Shown here piece by piece: positions 33,487 through 42,302 of a stretch of DNA of 64,000 bases. Both the position numbers and the translations under genes were made by a program. Under the pieces are notes generated by a model. The model worked only from the letters and a program-made list of their open reading frames with translations, had not been told where the DNA came from and ran no database searches. Location of the stretch: contig NZ_SAVA01000005.1 of assembly GCF_004022465.1 (NCBI RefSeq), forward strand, positions 124,001 to 188,000, given 5' to 3'. The first letter of the stretch is position 1. The number at the start of each line of letters is the position of its first letter. Source of the stretch: Rhodobacter huangdaonensis. Its GTDB lineage: Bacteria; Pseudomonadota; Alphaproteobacteria; Rhodobacterales; Rhodobacteraceae.

Positions 33487-35097
33487 TCAGCCCTTCGCGA
33501 GCCCGCCCGCGAGCGCGGTTTCCATGCGGGCGATGGTCTCTTTCACACCGTAAAGCGCGATGAAGCCACCGAAGCGCGGGCCCTGGCTCTGGCCCAGAAG
33601 CACCTCGTAAAGCGCGGTGAACCAGTCGCGCAGCGGCTCGAAACCGTGCTCCTTGCCGACGGCGAAGACGATGGTCTGCAGCCCCTCGGCCGGGTCCTCG
33701 TCCGGGAAGATCTCGTGCAGCTCCTGCGCCGGCAGCGCCTTCAGCCGGCCGATCAGATCCTCCATCGCCGCGCGCTCCTTATCGGAGGGCAGGCGGAACG
33801 CGCGCGTCGGCGCGACGAAGTCCTGGAAGTAGCGCACGGCAAAGCCCGCCGCCGCGTCGAGGTCGGGGTGGCTTTCCGGCGTCGCCTCGGGGGCATAGCG
33901 GCGGATGAAGCCCCACAGCGTTTCCTTGTCATGCGCGCCCGAGACCGAGGCGAGGTTGAGCAGCATGGCGAAGGGCACGACCAGCGTCGAGACCGGCGGC
34001 TTGCCGCCGTGGATGTGCCACACCGGGTTGTCGATCTGCTTCTCGAGCGGCTGCTCCGGGAAGGCGCGCAGCTGCTGGTGATACTCGTCCACCGCCTTCG
34101 GGATCACGTCCCACCACAGCCGCTTCGCGGTCTTCGGCTTTTGGTACATGAAATAGCTCAGGCTCTCGGTCGAGGCATAGGTAAGCCATTCGTCGATCGT
34201 CAGCCCGTTGCCCTTCGACTTCGAGATCTTCTCGCCATTCGCGTCGAGGAACAGCTCGTAGGTGAAATGCTCGGGCGCGCGGCCGCCCAGCACCTTGCAG
34301 ATGTTGTCATAGATCGGCGTGTTGGTGGCGTGGTCCTTGCCGTACATCTCGAAGTCGACGCCAAGCGCTGCCCAGCGCATGCCGAAATCGGGCTTCCACT
34401 GCAGCTTGACGTGGCCGCCGGTCACCGGCAGCGTCCATTCCCGCCCGGTCTCGTCGTCGAAGGTCACGGTGCCGGCCTTGGCATCGACATTCTTCATCGG
34501 CACGTAGAGCACACGGCCGGTTTCCGGGTGGATCGGCAGGAAGCACGAATAGGTCGAGGCGCGTTCCTCGCGCAGCGACTTCAGCATGATCGCCATGATG
34601 TCATCGTATTTCTCGGCGCAGCGCAGCAGCATGTCGTCGAACTTGCCGGTCTTGTAATATTGCGTGGCCGAGGCGAATTCGTATTCGAAGCCGAAGGTGT
34701 CGAGGAAGCGGCGCAGCATGGCGTTGTTATGGTCGCCGAAGCTGTCGAACTCGCCGAACGGGTCGGGCACCGCGGTCAGCGGCTTTTGGATGTTCGCCTT
34801 CAGCAGATCCTGGTTCGGCACGTTCTCGGGCACCTTGCGCATGCCGTCCATGTCATCCGAGAAGCACAGGAGTTTCGTCGGGATGTCCGAGATGATCTCG
34901 AAGGCGCGGCGGATCATCGTGGTGCGCGCGACCTCGCCGAAGGTGCCGATATGCGGCAGGCCCGAGGGGCCATAGCCGGTCTCGAACAGCACATAGCCCT
35001 TCTCGGGCGGCGCCTTCTCGTAGCGTTTGAGCACCCGGCGCGCTTCCTCGAAAGGCCAGGCTTTGGAGTTCATCGCAGCGTCGCGCAGGTTGGTCAT
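33487..35097 (-). CDS. lysK: Class I lysyl-tRNA synthetase
   Basis: 536-residue class I LysRS, the archaeal-type enzyme that replaces the class II LysRS in many alphaproteobacteria. The Rossmann-fold signatures are present: GPSGLPHIGTFGEV (HIGH motif) and KISKSKGNGL (KMSKS motif). TKLLCFSDDMDGMRK and the long C-terminal anticodon-binding region are typical. Several in-frame ATGs lie close together; I chose 35097 because AGGA lies five bases before it. Monocistronic, convergent with the CHAD gene. Confidence 0.95.
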   Translation of the reverse strand: MTNLRDAAMNSKAWPFEEARRVLKRYEKAPPEKGYVLFETGYGPSGLPHIGTFGEVARTTMIRRAFEIISDIPTKLLCFSDDMDGMRKVPENVPNQDLLKANIQKPLTAVPDPFGEFDSFGDHNNAMLRRFLDTFGFEYEFASATQYYKTGKFDDMLLRCAEKYDDIMAIMLKSLREERASTYSCFLPIHPETGRVLYVPMKNVDAKAGTVTFDDETGREWTLPVTGGHVKLQWKPDFGMRWAALGVDFEMYGKDHATNTPIYDNICKVLGGRAPEHFTYELFLDANGEKISKSKGNGLTIDEWLTYASTESLSYFMYQKPKTAKRLWWDVIPKAVDEYHQQLRAFPEQPLEKQIDNPVWHIHGGKPPVSTLVVPFAMLLNLASVSGAHDKETLWGFIRRYAPEATPESHPDLDAAAGFAVRYFQDFVAPTRAFRLPSDKERAAMEDLIGRLKALPAQELHEIFPDEDPAEGLQTIVFAVGKEHGFEPLRDWFTALYEVLLGQSQGPRFGGFIALYGVKETIARMETALAGGLAKG

Positions 35098-35200
35098 CGT
35101 CATCCTCATCGGGGCGCCCCGTGCGCCCATCCGCGCTTCACCTATTGAACGGGCGCGCCATCGTCAATAATTCATGGCGGAACCCATGAAAGGACAGACC

Positions 35201-35623
35201 GTGACCGACACCCTCCCCTCGCTTTCCCCGCAGGATGCGCTGATCGCCGTGATGGTCGCCGTTTCGGCCTCGGACGAGACGATCCGCACCGTCGAACTGA
35301 TCGCGATCGAGCGCATGGTGAACCACATGCCGATCTTCGCCGATTACGACATCGACCGCATCCGCCCGGTGGCGCAGACGGTCTATTCGCTCTTCGAGGA
35401 GGAAGAGGGAATCGAGGCGCTCTTCGGCCTCGTCCGTGCGGGCCTGCCCGAGAAACTCTTCGAAACCGCCTATGCGCTTGCCTGCGATGTTGCCGCGGCC
35501 GATGGCGTGCTGCGCCAGCCCGAGCTGCGCATGCTCGAGGAGATCCGCGGCGAGCTGTCGATTGACCGGCTGCATGCGGTGGCGATCGAATGGGGCGCGC
35601 GGGTGCGCCACCTGACGCTCTGA
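35201..35623 (+). CDS. TerB-family (tellurite resistance/DjlA-like) protein
   Basis: 140-residue all-helical protein of the TerB family: LSPQDALIAVMVAVSASDE, ELIAIERMVNHMP, and ACDVAAADGVLRQPELRMLEEI, which carries the conserved acidic AADG motif. TerB domains have been linked to tellurite resistance and membrane stress, but no ter genes are nearby, so tellurite is not implied. I chose the GTG at 35201 (MTDTLPSLSPQ) because AAGGA stands six bases before it; ATGs at 35174 and 35186 lack a ribosome site. Followed by a GCCGGGA/TCCCGGC hairpin at 35632-35652. Confidence 0.75.
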   Translation: MTDTLPSLSPQDALIAVMVAVSASDETIRTVELIAIERMVNHMPIFADYDIDRIRPVAQTVYSLFEEEEGIEALFGLVRAGLPEKLFETAYALACDVAAADGVLRQPELRMLEEIRGELSIDRLHAVAIEWGARVRHLTL

Positions 35624-35680
35624 TCCGGACAGCCGGGATCTTTCGTCCCGGCACGGGCGGCCGCTCACGGCTCGCTTGCG

Positions 35681-35719
35681 CTCTCCGGCTATCCGCATCG
35701 AAAACGGACAGCCGGAGAG
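35681..35719 (+). other. Long hairpin covering the ribosome site of a small broken gene
   Basis: CTCTCCGGCTATCCG / CGGACAGCCGGAGAG: 14 of 15 positions pair, with a nine-base loop. Its right arm contains the GGAG that would be the ribosome-binding site for the ATG at 35724, so the structure would hide that site. There is no T tract after it, so it is not a classical terminator. Confidence 0.5.
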
Positions 35720-35723
35720 CCCC

Positions 35724-35935
35724 ATGGCGCAGATCCCCGTCCCCCGCCGCATCGCGGCCCTTGCCCTGATCGCCGCCATGCTGGTGCTGGCGAGACCGCC
35801 CATGAGACGGTGCGGGAGGCCCGTCTGGACAGGCGCGGCCGGCTGGCCCACGCGCTCGAGGACCTCACCCGCGATGGCGAGGGGCCGCTGCCGCAGCCCG
35901 AGGATGTGATGTGGTTCGACGTGAACCGCAGATCA
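35724..35935 (+). pseudogene. Frameshifted remnant of a small secreted or membrane protein
   Basis: The ATG at 35724 opens a signal-peptide-like start (MAQIPVPRRIAALALIAAML), but about 20 codons later the sensible reading moves to another frame, where ETAHETVREARLDRRGR and ALEDLTRDGEGPLPQPEDV continue, ending near WFDVNRR at about 35929. The second frame has GC-rich codon use typical of a real gene and no stop before it runs into the antisense of dacB. A one-base indel around 35781-35800 would explain it. The C-terminal end is probably also lost. It could be a real decay event or a sequencing error. I do not recognise the family. Confidence 0.45.
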
Positions 35936-37372
35936 GCTGCCGTAAAGCGCGCCCCAGCGTTCCAGAAGCGCGCTTTGCAGCACCTTCGAGCGGCTGATCC
36001 AGGCCCGCCCGCCCTGCGGCTGTTCGCTTGCCCCGGCGCGGGCGCGCCGCGCCACATCGCCGGTGAAGATCGCAAAGGCAAGCTCGGTGCCGTCCGGCGC
36101 GGTCATGTAGCCGGTCAGCGTCGAGACGAAGTTCAGCGTGCCGGTCTTCGCATCGACCCGCAGCGCCTGCCCCTGCTGCACCTTGCCCCCCGCGTCACGC
36201 AGCGCGAAGGGCTTCATCAGCCCGCGCAGCCCCGCCTTCGGGCCCAGGAGCGTCACCGCCCGCACCATCTCCATCGCCGAGATCCTTGTGTCGGCGCCAA
36301 GCCCGGAATGATCGACAAAGCGCGCCCGTCCGCCGCCCAGCCGGGCATGCAGCCACTCGCTCATCGCCGCGCCCGAGGCGCCGCGGCCGGCCGGCGCGCC
36401 GCGCGCGACACTCGTCGTCATCCCCACCGCCTCGGCGGTGACGTTGGTCGAATGCTTCATCATCGCGCGCAAGATCACCGGCAGCGGGTCCGAGGCCTGC
36501 TCGACCAGCACCGTGCCGCCCGGCAGCATCGCGACCGGCTTCGGCGCCGGCAGCGGCACGCCCTGGGCGCGGGCGAGCGTCTGGAACACGTCGCCCGCAT
36601 AGGCCACCGGGTCGCGCACCGGCAGCCAGCGGCTGCCCGCCTTGCCAAGGCTGCCCGTGGCCACCGTCCAGTGTTCCTTGCCGCCCTGCCGCGCATAGGT
36701 GAAGAGCGGCGCCGCCCGGCTCGAGAGCCCGACATCGGCACTGTAGACCCGCGGCACGTTGCGCGCGCCGCGCGCATCCATCGTCAGCGCATAGCCGCCC
36801 GCGGCCCGCTTCCATTCGAAATAGACCCGGTTGTAATTCAGGATCAGCCCGGAAATCCCGGGGTTGTAGCCCACCTGCACCGGCTGGTCGTCGGCGATCT
36901 GCTCGGCAGAAGGGATCGCGCCGCCCCAGACGAGAAAGCGCCCGGTGACACCGCGCACCCCGGCCGCCGCAAGCCGCGCCGCCATCTCGGCCAGCGCATC
37001 GGTCTCGAGCGTCGGATCGCCACCGCCGGCCAGCACCAGATCGCCCTGGATCTTGCCGCCGGCAATCGGCCCGGTCGCGATCAGCCGGGTGCGGAAGCGG
37101 TAGTCCGGCCCGAGCGTCTCGAGCGCATAAAGCGAGGTGATCGTCTTCGCGGTCGAGGCAGGCGGCATGCCGCGATCGGCGCCGCGCTGTTCCAGCACCA
37201 GCCCGCTGCGCGCATCGACAACGACATAGCTGACCTCGCCGCCGAGCTGCGCCGCCGCGATCAGATCTTCGGCCGAGCCCGGGCGCAGCGCTGTGCCCTG
37301 GCCAAACGCCGGCCCGCCACACAGGCCAAGCGCCGCCAGGCCCGTCATCGCTTCCCGTCGTGAAATCTTCAT
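35933..37372 (-). CDS. dacB: D-alanyl-D-alanine carboxypeptidase/endopeptidase (PBP4 type)
   Basis: 479-residue periplasmic penicillin-binding protein, class C low-molecular-mass. A Tat-like signal (ISRREAMTGLAALGL) leads into the catalytic motifs: PPASTAKTITS (SxxK), KHSTNVTAEAVG (SxN equivalent), and VDAKTGTLNFVS (KTG). FTGDVARRA lies near the C-terminus. It trims or cleaves peptidoglycan crosslinks. The ribosome site before the ATG is weak (AGG immediately upstream). nadD lies upstream on the same strand, 65 bases away. Confidence 0.92.
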   Translation of the reverse strand: MKISRREAMTGLAALGLCGGPAFGQGTALRPGSAEDLIAAAQLGGEVSYVVVDARSGLVLEQRGADRGMPPASTAKTITSLYALETLGPDYRFRTRLIATGPIAGGKIQGDLVLAGGGDPTLETDALAEMAARLAAAGVRGVTGRFLVWGGAIPSAEQIADDQPVQVGYNPGISGLILNYNRVYFEWKRAAGGYALTMDARGARNVPRVYSADVGLSSRAAPLFTYARQGGKEHWTVATGSLGKAGSRWLPVRDPVAYAGDVFQTLARAQGVPLPAPKPVAMLPGGTVLVEQASDPLPVILRAMMKHSTNVTAEAVGMTTSVARGAPAGRGASGAAMSEWLHARLGGGRARFVDHSGLGADTRISAMEMVRAVTLLGPKAGLRGLMKPFALRDAGGKVQQGQALRVDAKTGTLNFVSTLTGYMTAPDGTELAFAIFTGDVARRARAGASEQPQGGRAWISRSKVLQSALLERWGALYGS

Positions 37373-37437
37373 CCTGCACCCGCCGTGATCGGGACTGTCG
37401 GCGGCATACTGCCCCCCGCGGCGCGCGGCTGCAAGGC

Positions 37438-38046
37438 TCAGTCCCGCCCGCGCCACGCCCCCTGCGCGCGGATCGCCGAGGACGACAGATCCGACATCGG
37501 CATCTGCAGGAAGCACCAGGCGGGCGGCGCGGCGAAGGGCAGCAGCCGGGCCTCGGCCTCGGGCAGCCGCATCGGCGCATACAGGCGGGCGGCGCGGGCA
37601 TGGCGCACCACGAACCGCGCGCCGGGCCGCGCCAGCACGCCCACCGGCATCAGCCCGAGGATGGCGCGCCAGTTGTCCCAGCGGTCGAACTGCAGCAGGT
37701 TGTCCGCCCCCATCAGCCAGACGAAATGCACGCCCGGATACAGCGCCGTAACCCGGCGCAGGGTCTGTGCGGTGTAGCGGGTGCCGAGCCGGGCCTCGAG
37801 ATCGGTGATGTCGACGCGCGGGTCGGGCATCACCCGCCGCGCCTTGGCCATCCGCTGCGCGATCGGGGCCGGCCCGCGGGCCTTCAGCGGGTTGCCGGGG
37901 CTGACCAGCCACCACACCCGGTCGAGGCCGAAGCGGCGCAGTGCCTCGCGGGTGATATGCGCATGGCCTTCGTGGGCCGGATCGAAGGATCCGCCCAGGA
38001 TGCCGATTCGCATCCCCGGTGACGCAATGGGAAAGCCCTGTCTCAT
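37438..38046 (-). CDS. nadD: Nicotinate-nucleotide adenylyltransferase
   Basis: 202-residue nucleotidyltransferase making deamido-NAD from nicotinate mononucleotide and ATP. The T/HxGH-type signature GILGGSFDPAHEGHAHI is at the N-terminus, followed by WWLVSPGNPLK, FVWLMGADNLLQF and the ISSTxxR-like MSDLSSSAIRAQG at the end. The start at 38046 (GGGGG four bases before) gives a ten-residue lead that is common in Rhodobacteraceae NadD; ATG 38013 is the alternative. Located upstream of dacB. Confidence 0.94.
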   Translation of the reverse strand: MRQGFPIASPGMRIGILGGSFDPAHEGHAHITREALRRFGLDRVWWLVSPGNPLKARGPAPIAQRMAKARRVMPDPRVDITDLEARLGTRYTAQTLRRVTALYPGVHFVWLMGADNLLQFDRWDNWRAILGLMPVGVLARPGARFVVRHARAARLYAPMRLPEAEARLLPFAAPPAWCFLQMPMSDLSSSAIRAQGAWRGRD

Positions 38047-38105
38047 GCAGCCCCCCTACCCGATCGCGGCCTGCAATGGGAAGCGGAATGTGACAGTTGG
38101 ATGGC

Positions 38106-39140
38106 TCAGGCCACCGCCCCCGCGGCATGGATCGCGCAGCGCCCCCGCCCGCTGCGTTTCGCCTCGTAGAGCGCCGCGTCGGCATCGGCGAGCATCCGGT
38201 CCACCTCGGGCTCCGGGTAGTCGCGCGAGAAGGCGATGCCGATCGAGGCCGAGATCCGGCAGGGCGTGCCGTCGACGAGACAGGGTTCCTCGAGCCGCGC
38301 GATCATCCGCCGGCCGAGGGTCTGCAGCCCGGCGCGGTCGATCGCGCCGCGCAGCAGCAGCACGAATTCGTCGCCGCCGGCACGCGCCACCACATCGCCG
38401 CGCCGCACCTCCTGGGCCAGGATCGCCGAGGCCCAGTTCAGCACCTGATCGCCCGCGGCATGGCCCATGTGGTCGTTGACCTGCTTGAAATGGTCGAGAT
38501 CGACCAGCACCAGGGCGAAGGGCGCACCGCCATGCGCCTGCGCCCGCACCGCCTTCTGCAGTGCCGCATCGAAGGCGCGCCGGTTCGCCAGCCCGGTGAG
38601 CGGGTCGGTCAGCGCCTGCCGTTCGGCGGCGCGCCGCGCCTCCTCGAGCCGGCCGTTCAGCGCCCGCAGCTCATCCATCACCGCGGCCTTCGCCTCGCGC
38701 AGATAGAGCAGTTCGATCGCTAGGTCAGAGGTGGCGAAATCGCCCTCGGTCAGGCCGAATTCGCGCACTGCATCGGCCAGATGGATGCCGAAGGTGAGGT
38801 TCAGGAGCATCCCCTCTGCCCCTTCCGGCCCGACCTCGACCGCGGTGCCGCGCAGGCCGATCTCGGGATGGGAGAGCAGCATCAGGATCAGCTTGCGCCC
38901 GCCCGGATGCGCCTCGTCCTGCTCGTGCCGCCGCGCCCGCGCCCGGCGCAGATGGAAATGCGTCTCGAAGGCGGTGCCGACCACCGGGCCGGGGCCGAGA
39001 ATCTTCATCAGCGTGGGGCCGGCCGCGCAGATCACCCCGTGCCGGTCGAGCCACAGGAACATCGGCATCAGCTCGCCAAGCGCCGCCGGGCTCAGCCCGC
39101 CCTGCAACACGGCCTTGCAGGGGGAAAGACTGCTGTTCAT
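38106..39140 (-). CDS. HNOBA-GGDEF diguanylate cyclase, partner of an H-NOX-family protein
   Basis: 344 residues. The N-terminal ~150 residues are a PAS-like HNOBA domain (H-NOX-associated; FLWLDRHGVICAAGP, LLNLTFGIHLADAV), then a coiled-coil stretch (about 150-175, LREAKAAVMDELRALNGRLE) and a complete GGDEF domain: LTDPLTGLANRRAFD, LVDLDHFKQVND, ARAGGDEF. The RRGD inhibitory site stands five residues before GGDEF, so c-di-GMP product inhibition is expected. There is no EAL domain. The ATG overlaps the H-NOX gene stop codon by four bases. It should make c-di-GMP under control of the neighbour. Confidence 0.92.
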   Translation of the reverse strand: MNSSLSPCKAVLQGGLSPAALGELMPMFLWLDRHGVICAAGPTLMKILGPGPVVGTAFETHFHLRRARARRHEQDEAHPGGRKLILMLLSHPEIGLRGTAVEVGPEGAEGMLLNLTFGIHLADAVREFGLTEGDFATSDLAIELLYLREAKAAVMDELRALNGRLEEARRAAERQALTDPLTGLANRRAFDAALQKAVRAQAHGGAPFALVLVDLDHFKQVNDHMGHAAGDQVLNWASAILAQEVRRGDVVARAGGDEFVLLLRGAIDRAGLQTLGRRMIARLEEPCLVDGTPCRISASIGIAFSRDYPEPEVDRMLADADAALYEAKRSGRGRCAIHAAGAVA

Positions 39141-39727
39141 GCCACCGCCTCGGCCGAGGGCAGCGCCAGATCGAAACGGCGGCCGCTGGCATAGGCCGCC
39201 TCGAGCAGCATCACCTGCACCCGTTCGAGCCGGCCGCAGGGCGGCACCGCCTCGATCAGCACCAGCGCGCCGTAATCATCCGCCATCGCGCGCAAGAGCC
39301 CCGCCATCACCGCGCCCCAGCCGGCGATCGGGCCCCGCACCTCGATCACGAAGCGCCCCCCGCTTTCCGAACGCAGCGACAGCTCGGGCAGTTCGAGGTC
39401 GGGCAGCGCCATCAGCCCGCGCCCCTGCAACTCGTCGAGCGAGAACAGGAACTCCCAGTAGTCCGAGCCGCCGAAACGCAGCAGCCGGCGCAACGGCTCG
39501 ACCGTGGTCAGAAAGGCGCCGACATCCTCGAGCAGCGCCGCGCGCGGCTTGTCGAGCGTGCGCGCGGCGATGTCGATCAGCTCTTCGGTGAGGCGGTCCT
39601 CATAGCGCAACATCGCCTCGAAGCCCTCGGGTCCGACCCCGAGGGCATGCGCCACCCGCGACCACAGCGCGGGTCCGTAGTTTTCCACCAGGAACGCCTG
39701 CAAGGCTTTGTTGATCAGACCGTACAT
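39137..39727 (-). CDS. H-NOX (HNOB) family protein lacking the heme ligand
   Basis: 196 residues starting MYGLINKALQAFLVENYG, a classic H-NOX opening, with FEAMLRYEDRLTEELI, LRRLLRFGGSDYWEFL and a C-terminal AVMAGLLRAMADDYGALVLIE. The proximal heme His of canonical H-NOX proteins (in LDNLH) is here Gln101 (SLDELQGRG), and the YxSxR heme-propionate motif is reduced to VIEVR, keeping only the Arg. It therefore probably does not bind heme in the normal way. GGGAGGG precedes the ATG. It is cotranscribed with the HNOBA-GGDEF cyclase. A structural or non-heme sensor role is possible. Confidence 0.85.
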   Translation of the reverse strand: MYGLINKALQAFLVENYGPALWSRVAHALGVGPEGFEAMLRYEDRLTEELIDIAARTLDKPRAALLEDVGAFLTTVEPLRRLLRFGGSDYWEFLFSLDELQGRGLMALPDLELPELSLRSESGGRFVIEVRGPIAGWGAVMAGLLRAMADDYGALVLIEAVPPCGRLERVQVMLLEAAYASGRRFDLALPSAEAVA

Positions 39728-39789
39728 GATCCCTCCGTTCGGGAGGAACCATAGCCCGGCAGCCTTAACAAAATCCCAATCGGCGCGGC

Positions 39790-41514
39790 CTAGGGCAGGA
39801 CCGTCAGCTGCTGGCTGCCAAGCGGCAGCGCCCGCAATTCGGTGGCAACCGGCGCCCCGCCCGCAGCGTAAAGCGAATCGATCATCGCCGCCCCGTCTGG
39901 AGGCACCCCGTCGCCGAGCCAGACCGCGCGCGCGGATCTCCAGCTTTCGCCCGTCTCGTGCAGTGCCAGAACCCCGTCGAGACGCAGCAAAAGCGCCTCG
40001 CGCCCGGGCCGGGCCGGCACGAAATCGTCGATCACCAGCACGCACCCCGGATGCCCGGCGGGCGTGCGCGTGGCGCAGCCCGCCGCCCAGTCATCGGCAC
40101 CAAGGCGGGCGATCTCGTTCAGCAGCGCGGTCGGCATCGTCTCGCCCGCGGGCAGCACGGTGATCGCGTCGCGCAGCGCCACCGCACGGCCGGCGACGTC
40201 GGGCCGGGCATAGCGCTCGAAGTCCCAGCGATTCTCCGCCCGGTCGAGCTGTGCAAGCCAGTCGGCCAGCAGCTCCTGCCCCGGCTCGGCCGCCTGCGCG
40301 CGCAGGCTTGCGAGCGCGCGCTGCCCGGGCAGGCCCCAATCATGCGACATCTCCCACAGCGGCAACTGCTCGACCGCAATCTTGCCCTCGGCAAAACGGC
40401 CGAGCTGCGCCCGCGCCGAGATTGCCTCGGGCGAGATCAGCGGCGTCAGCCACAGCACGGCAAGCGCCAGCGTGGCCAGTGCCATCGCGACATTGGCGCG
40501 CCGGATCCGGCGCATCCAGCCGCGCCCGCTCAGCACCGCCCCCGCATAGCACAGCGCATAGCCCGCGATCACCGCGGCAAGCGCCGCGCCGGTCACCCGC
40601 ACCGGCGTCCAGCCGTATTCCCGAACGCGCAGCACCAGCCCCCAGATCACCAGCACCGCAAGCACCGAAAGCAACAGCGCGAGCCCGCGCCCGGCCCAGG
40701 CCAGCAGCGGGCCGTGCACCGCCTCCTCGTCATCCTGATCGACGGCGATGGTGACGAGCGAGATCGAGGCGAGCGCGGTCGAGATCAGGATCCCCACCAC
40801 CGAGAACTGCCCGAAGAGATGGGCAAGCCCGCGCAGCGGCAGCACCGCGACGAAGACGATCTCGACCAGCAGCACCAGCGGCAACAGCAGCCGCAGCAGG
40901 CGCAGCAGCAGATAGGGCGAGACCATGTCCGACATCTCGGTGACCACGGCCAGCGCCAGCCCCAGCACCGCGCCCGACAGGATCCACACCACCGGCGCGC
41001 GGCCCAGAAGCACCGAGAGCGCGTCGATGCCGACAAGATCGAGAAGGGCCGCAAGCAGCCACAGCACCAGCCAGACCACGGCGACGAAAAGCCAGGCCCC
41101 GGCATAGCGCACGACGATGTTCCAGCTTTCGAGGAACAGCACCCGGTAATTTGACCAGCCGGCGCGCCCGCCAAGGCCGATGGCGATTGCGAAGGGCACC
41201 GGCAGGAGCCCGGCCACCGCCAGCGCGACCGGCACATGGCTGCTGTCGAGCATCTGCCCGACATCGGTGAAGCCCAGCGATTTCAGCGCCGAAAGCCCGG
41301 CAAGCGGCACCGCGATCACCGCCGCCGACAACAGGGCGCGGCGCAGGCCGAGCTCGCCCAGCATGGCAAGCGCGCCACCGAAGAAGCTCAGCGAGAGCAC
41401 CGCGACAGCCAGGAACGCGCGGCTCTGGCGCAGCTCGAGCGGCAGGTCGGAGAGCAGCCAGAAGGCCAGCCCCGCCAGCGTTCCGAGAAGGATGAAGTGC
41501 ACGCGCCTGACCAT
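39790..41514 (-). CDS. DUF4153 membrane protein
   Basis: 574 residues. About 12 hydrophobic helices span residues 5-380, then a 190-residue periplasmic or cytoplasmic C-terminal domain (starting near AISARAQLGRFAEGKIAVEQLP and continuing through QRALASLR) follows, the pattern of DUF4153 proteins. The function of the family is unknown. GGGAGG precedes the ATG at 41514. It stands 62 bases upstream of the H-NOX gene on the same strand, but a joint role cannot be claimed. Confidence 0.75.
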   Translation of the reverse strand: MVRRVHFILLGTLAGLAFWLLSDLPLELRQSRAFLAVAVLSLSFFGGALAMLGELGLRRALLSAAVIAVPLAGLSALKSLGFTDVGQMLDSSHVPVALAVAGLLPVPFAIAIGLGGRAGWSNYRVLFLESWNIVVRYAGAWLFVAVVWLVLWLLAALLDLVGIDALSVLLGRAPVVWILSGAVLGLALAVVTEMSDMVSPYLLLRLLRLLLPLVLLVEIVFVAVLPLRGLAHLFGQFSVVGILISTALASISLVTIAVDQDDEEAVHGPLLAWAGRGLALLLSVLAVLVIWGLVLRVREYGWTPVRVTGAALAAVIAGYALCYAGAVLSGRGWMRRIRRANVAMALATLALAVLWLTPLISPEAISARAQLGRFAEGKIAVEQLPLWEMSHDWGLPGQRALASLRAQAAEPGQELLADWLAQLDRAENRWDFERYARPDVAGRAVALRDAITVLPAGETMPTALLNEIARLGADDWAAGCATRTPAGHPGCVLVIDDFVPARPGREALLLRLDGVLALHETGESWRSARAVWLGDGVPPDGAAMIDSLYAAGGAPVATELRALPLGSQQLTVLP

Positions 41515-41593
41515 GAAGTCCTCCCTGTCGCCGCGCCCGCGGCATCCGGCGGAGACTAGCCCCGCCCGCGGCCGAAGGCCAGAGTGGCGGGTC

Positions 41594-42295
41594 TCAGGGC
41601 GCGCCGGCGTCGAGCCAGTCGGGCAGCTCGGCAATGCTGTCCAGCACGACATCGGCCGCCCCGGCCAGATCGGCGCGCGTCGCCGGCCCGCTCAGCACCG
41701 CCACCGCGCGCATTCCCGCCGCCCGCGCCGCGGCCATGTCGTGCAGGCTGTCGCCCACCATCGCCACACTCGCCGGGGCAAGCGCGAAGGCCGTGGCAAA
41801 GGCAAGGAGCGGCCCCGCCCCGGGCTTGGCGCCATGACCGCTGTCATAGCCCGCGACATAGTCGAAGAACGCGCCGACCCCGGCCTTTTGCAGATGCACC
41901 CGCGCCGAGGCCTCGGCATCGTTCGTCGCCACCCCAAGCCGCATCCCGCGGGCCTTCAGCCCACCCAGACAAAGCGGCAGATCCGCCGCCGGCACCTGCG
42001 GCGCGCGCTGCGCGCCAAGGTCGAGCGTGGCGACAAGACTTTGCAGATCGTGGCGCGGCAACAGCGGCAGCATCAGCTCGGCCACCTCGGCCACGGTGCC
42101 CGCGATCACCGGCGAGGCGCGCTCGAACCGCGCGGCCCGCAGGTCGAAGCCGATCGCCGCGGCAAGCCGGCCGGCAAGCGCCGGATCGCCCTCGGCCAGC
42201 TCGAAGGCCACGCCCTGCGCCCAGGCGCCCCAGGTCGCCTCGAAATCGAAGAGGGTTCCGTCCTTGTCGAACAGCAGTCCGGTGATCGTGCCCAT
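41594..42295 (-). CDS. gph: HAD-family phosphatase, phosphoglycolate phosphatase-like
   Basis: 233 residues with the four HAD motifs: LLFDKDGTLFDF (nucleophile Asp and acid/base Asp), GVATND (Thr), KPGAGPLLAF (Lys) and VAMVGDSLHDMAAARAAGM (metal Asp). A cap of about 70 residues follows motif I. Substrate is likely phosphoglycolate or another small phosphate ester; specificity cannot be read from sequence. I chose the second of two tandem ATGs, five bases after GAGGG. DUF3572 is directly upstream. Confidence 0.85.
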   Translation of the reverse strand: MGTITGLLFDKDGTLFDFEATWGAWAQGVAFELAEGDPALAGRLAAAIGFDLRAARFERASPVIAGTVAEVAELMLPLLPRHDLQSLVATLDLGAQRAPQVPAADLPLCLGGLKARGMRLGVATNDAEASARVHLQKAGVGAFFDYVAGYDSGHGAKPGAGPLLAFATAFALAPASVAMVGDSLHDMAAARAAGMRAVAVLSGPATRADLAGAADVVLDSIAELPDWLDAGAP

Positions 42296-42302
42296 CATGC
42301 CC

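Noticed and set aside
35201..35623. Tellurite resistance locus
   Set aside because: Only a lone TerB-like domain is present, with no terC, terD or terZ neighbours.
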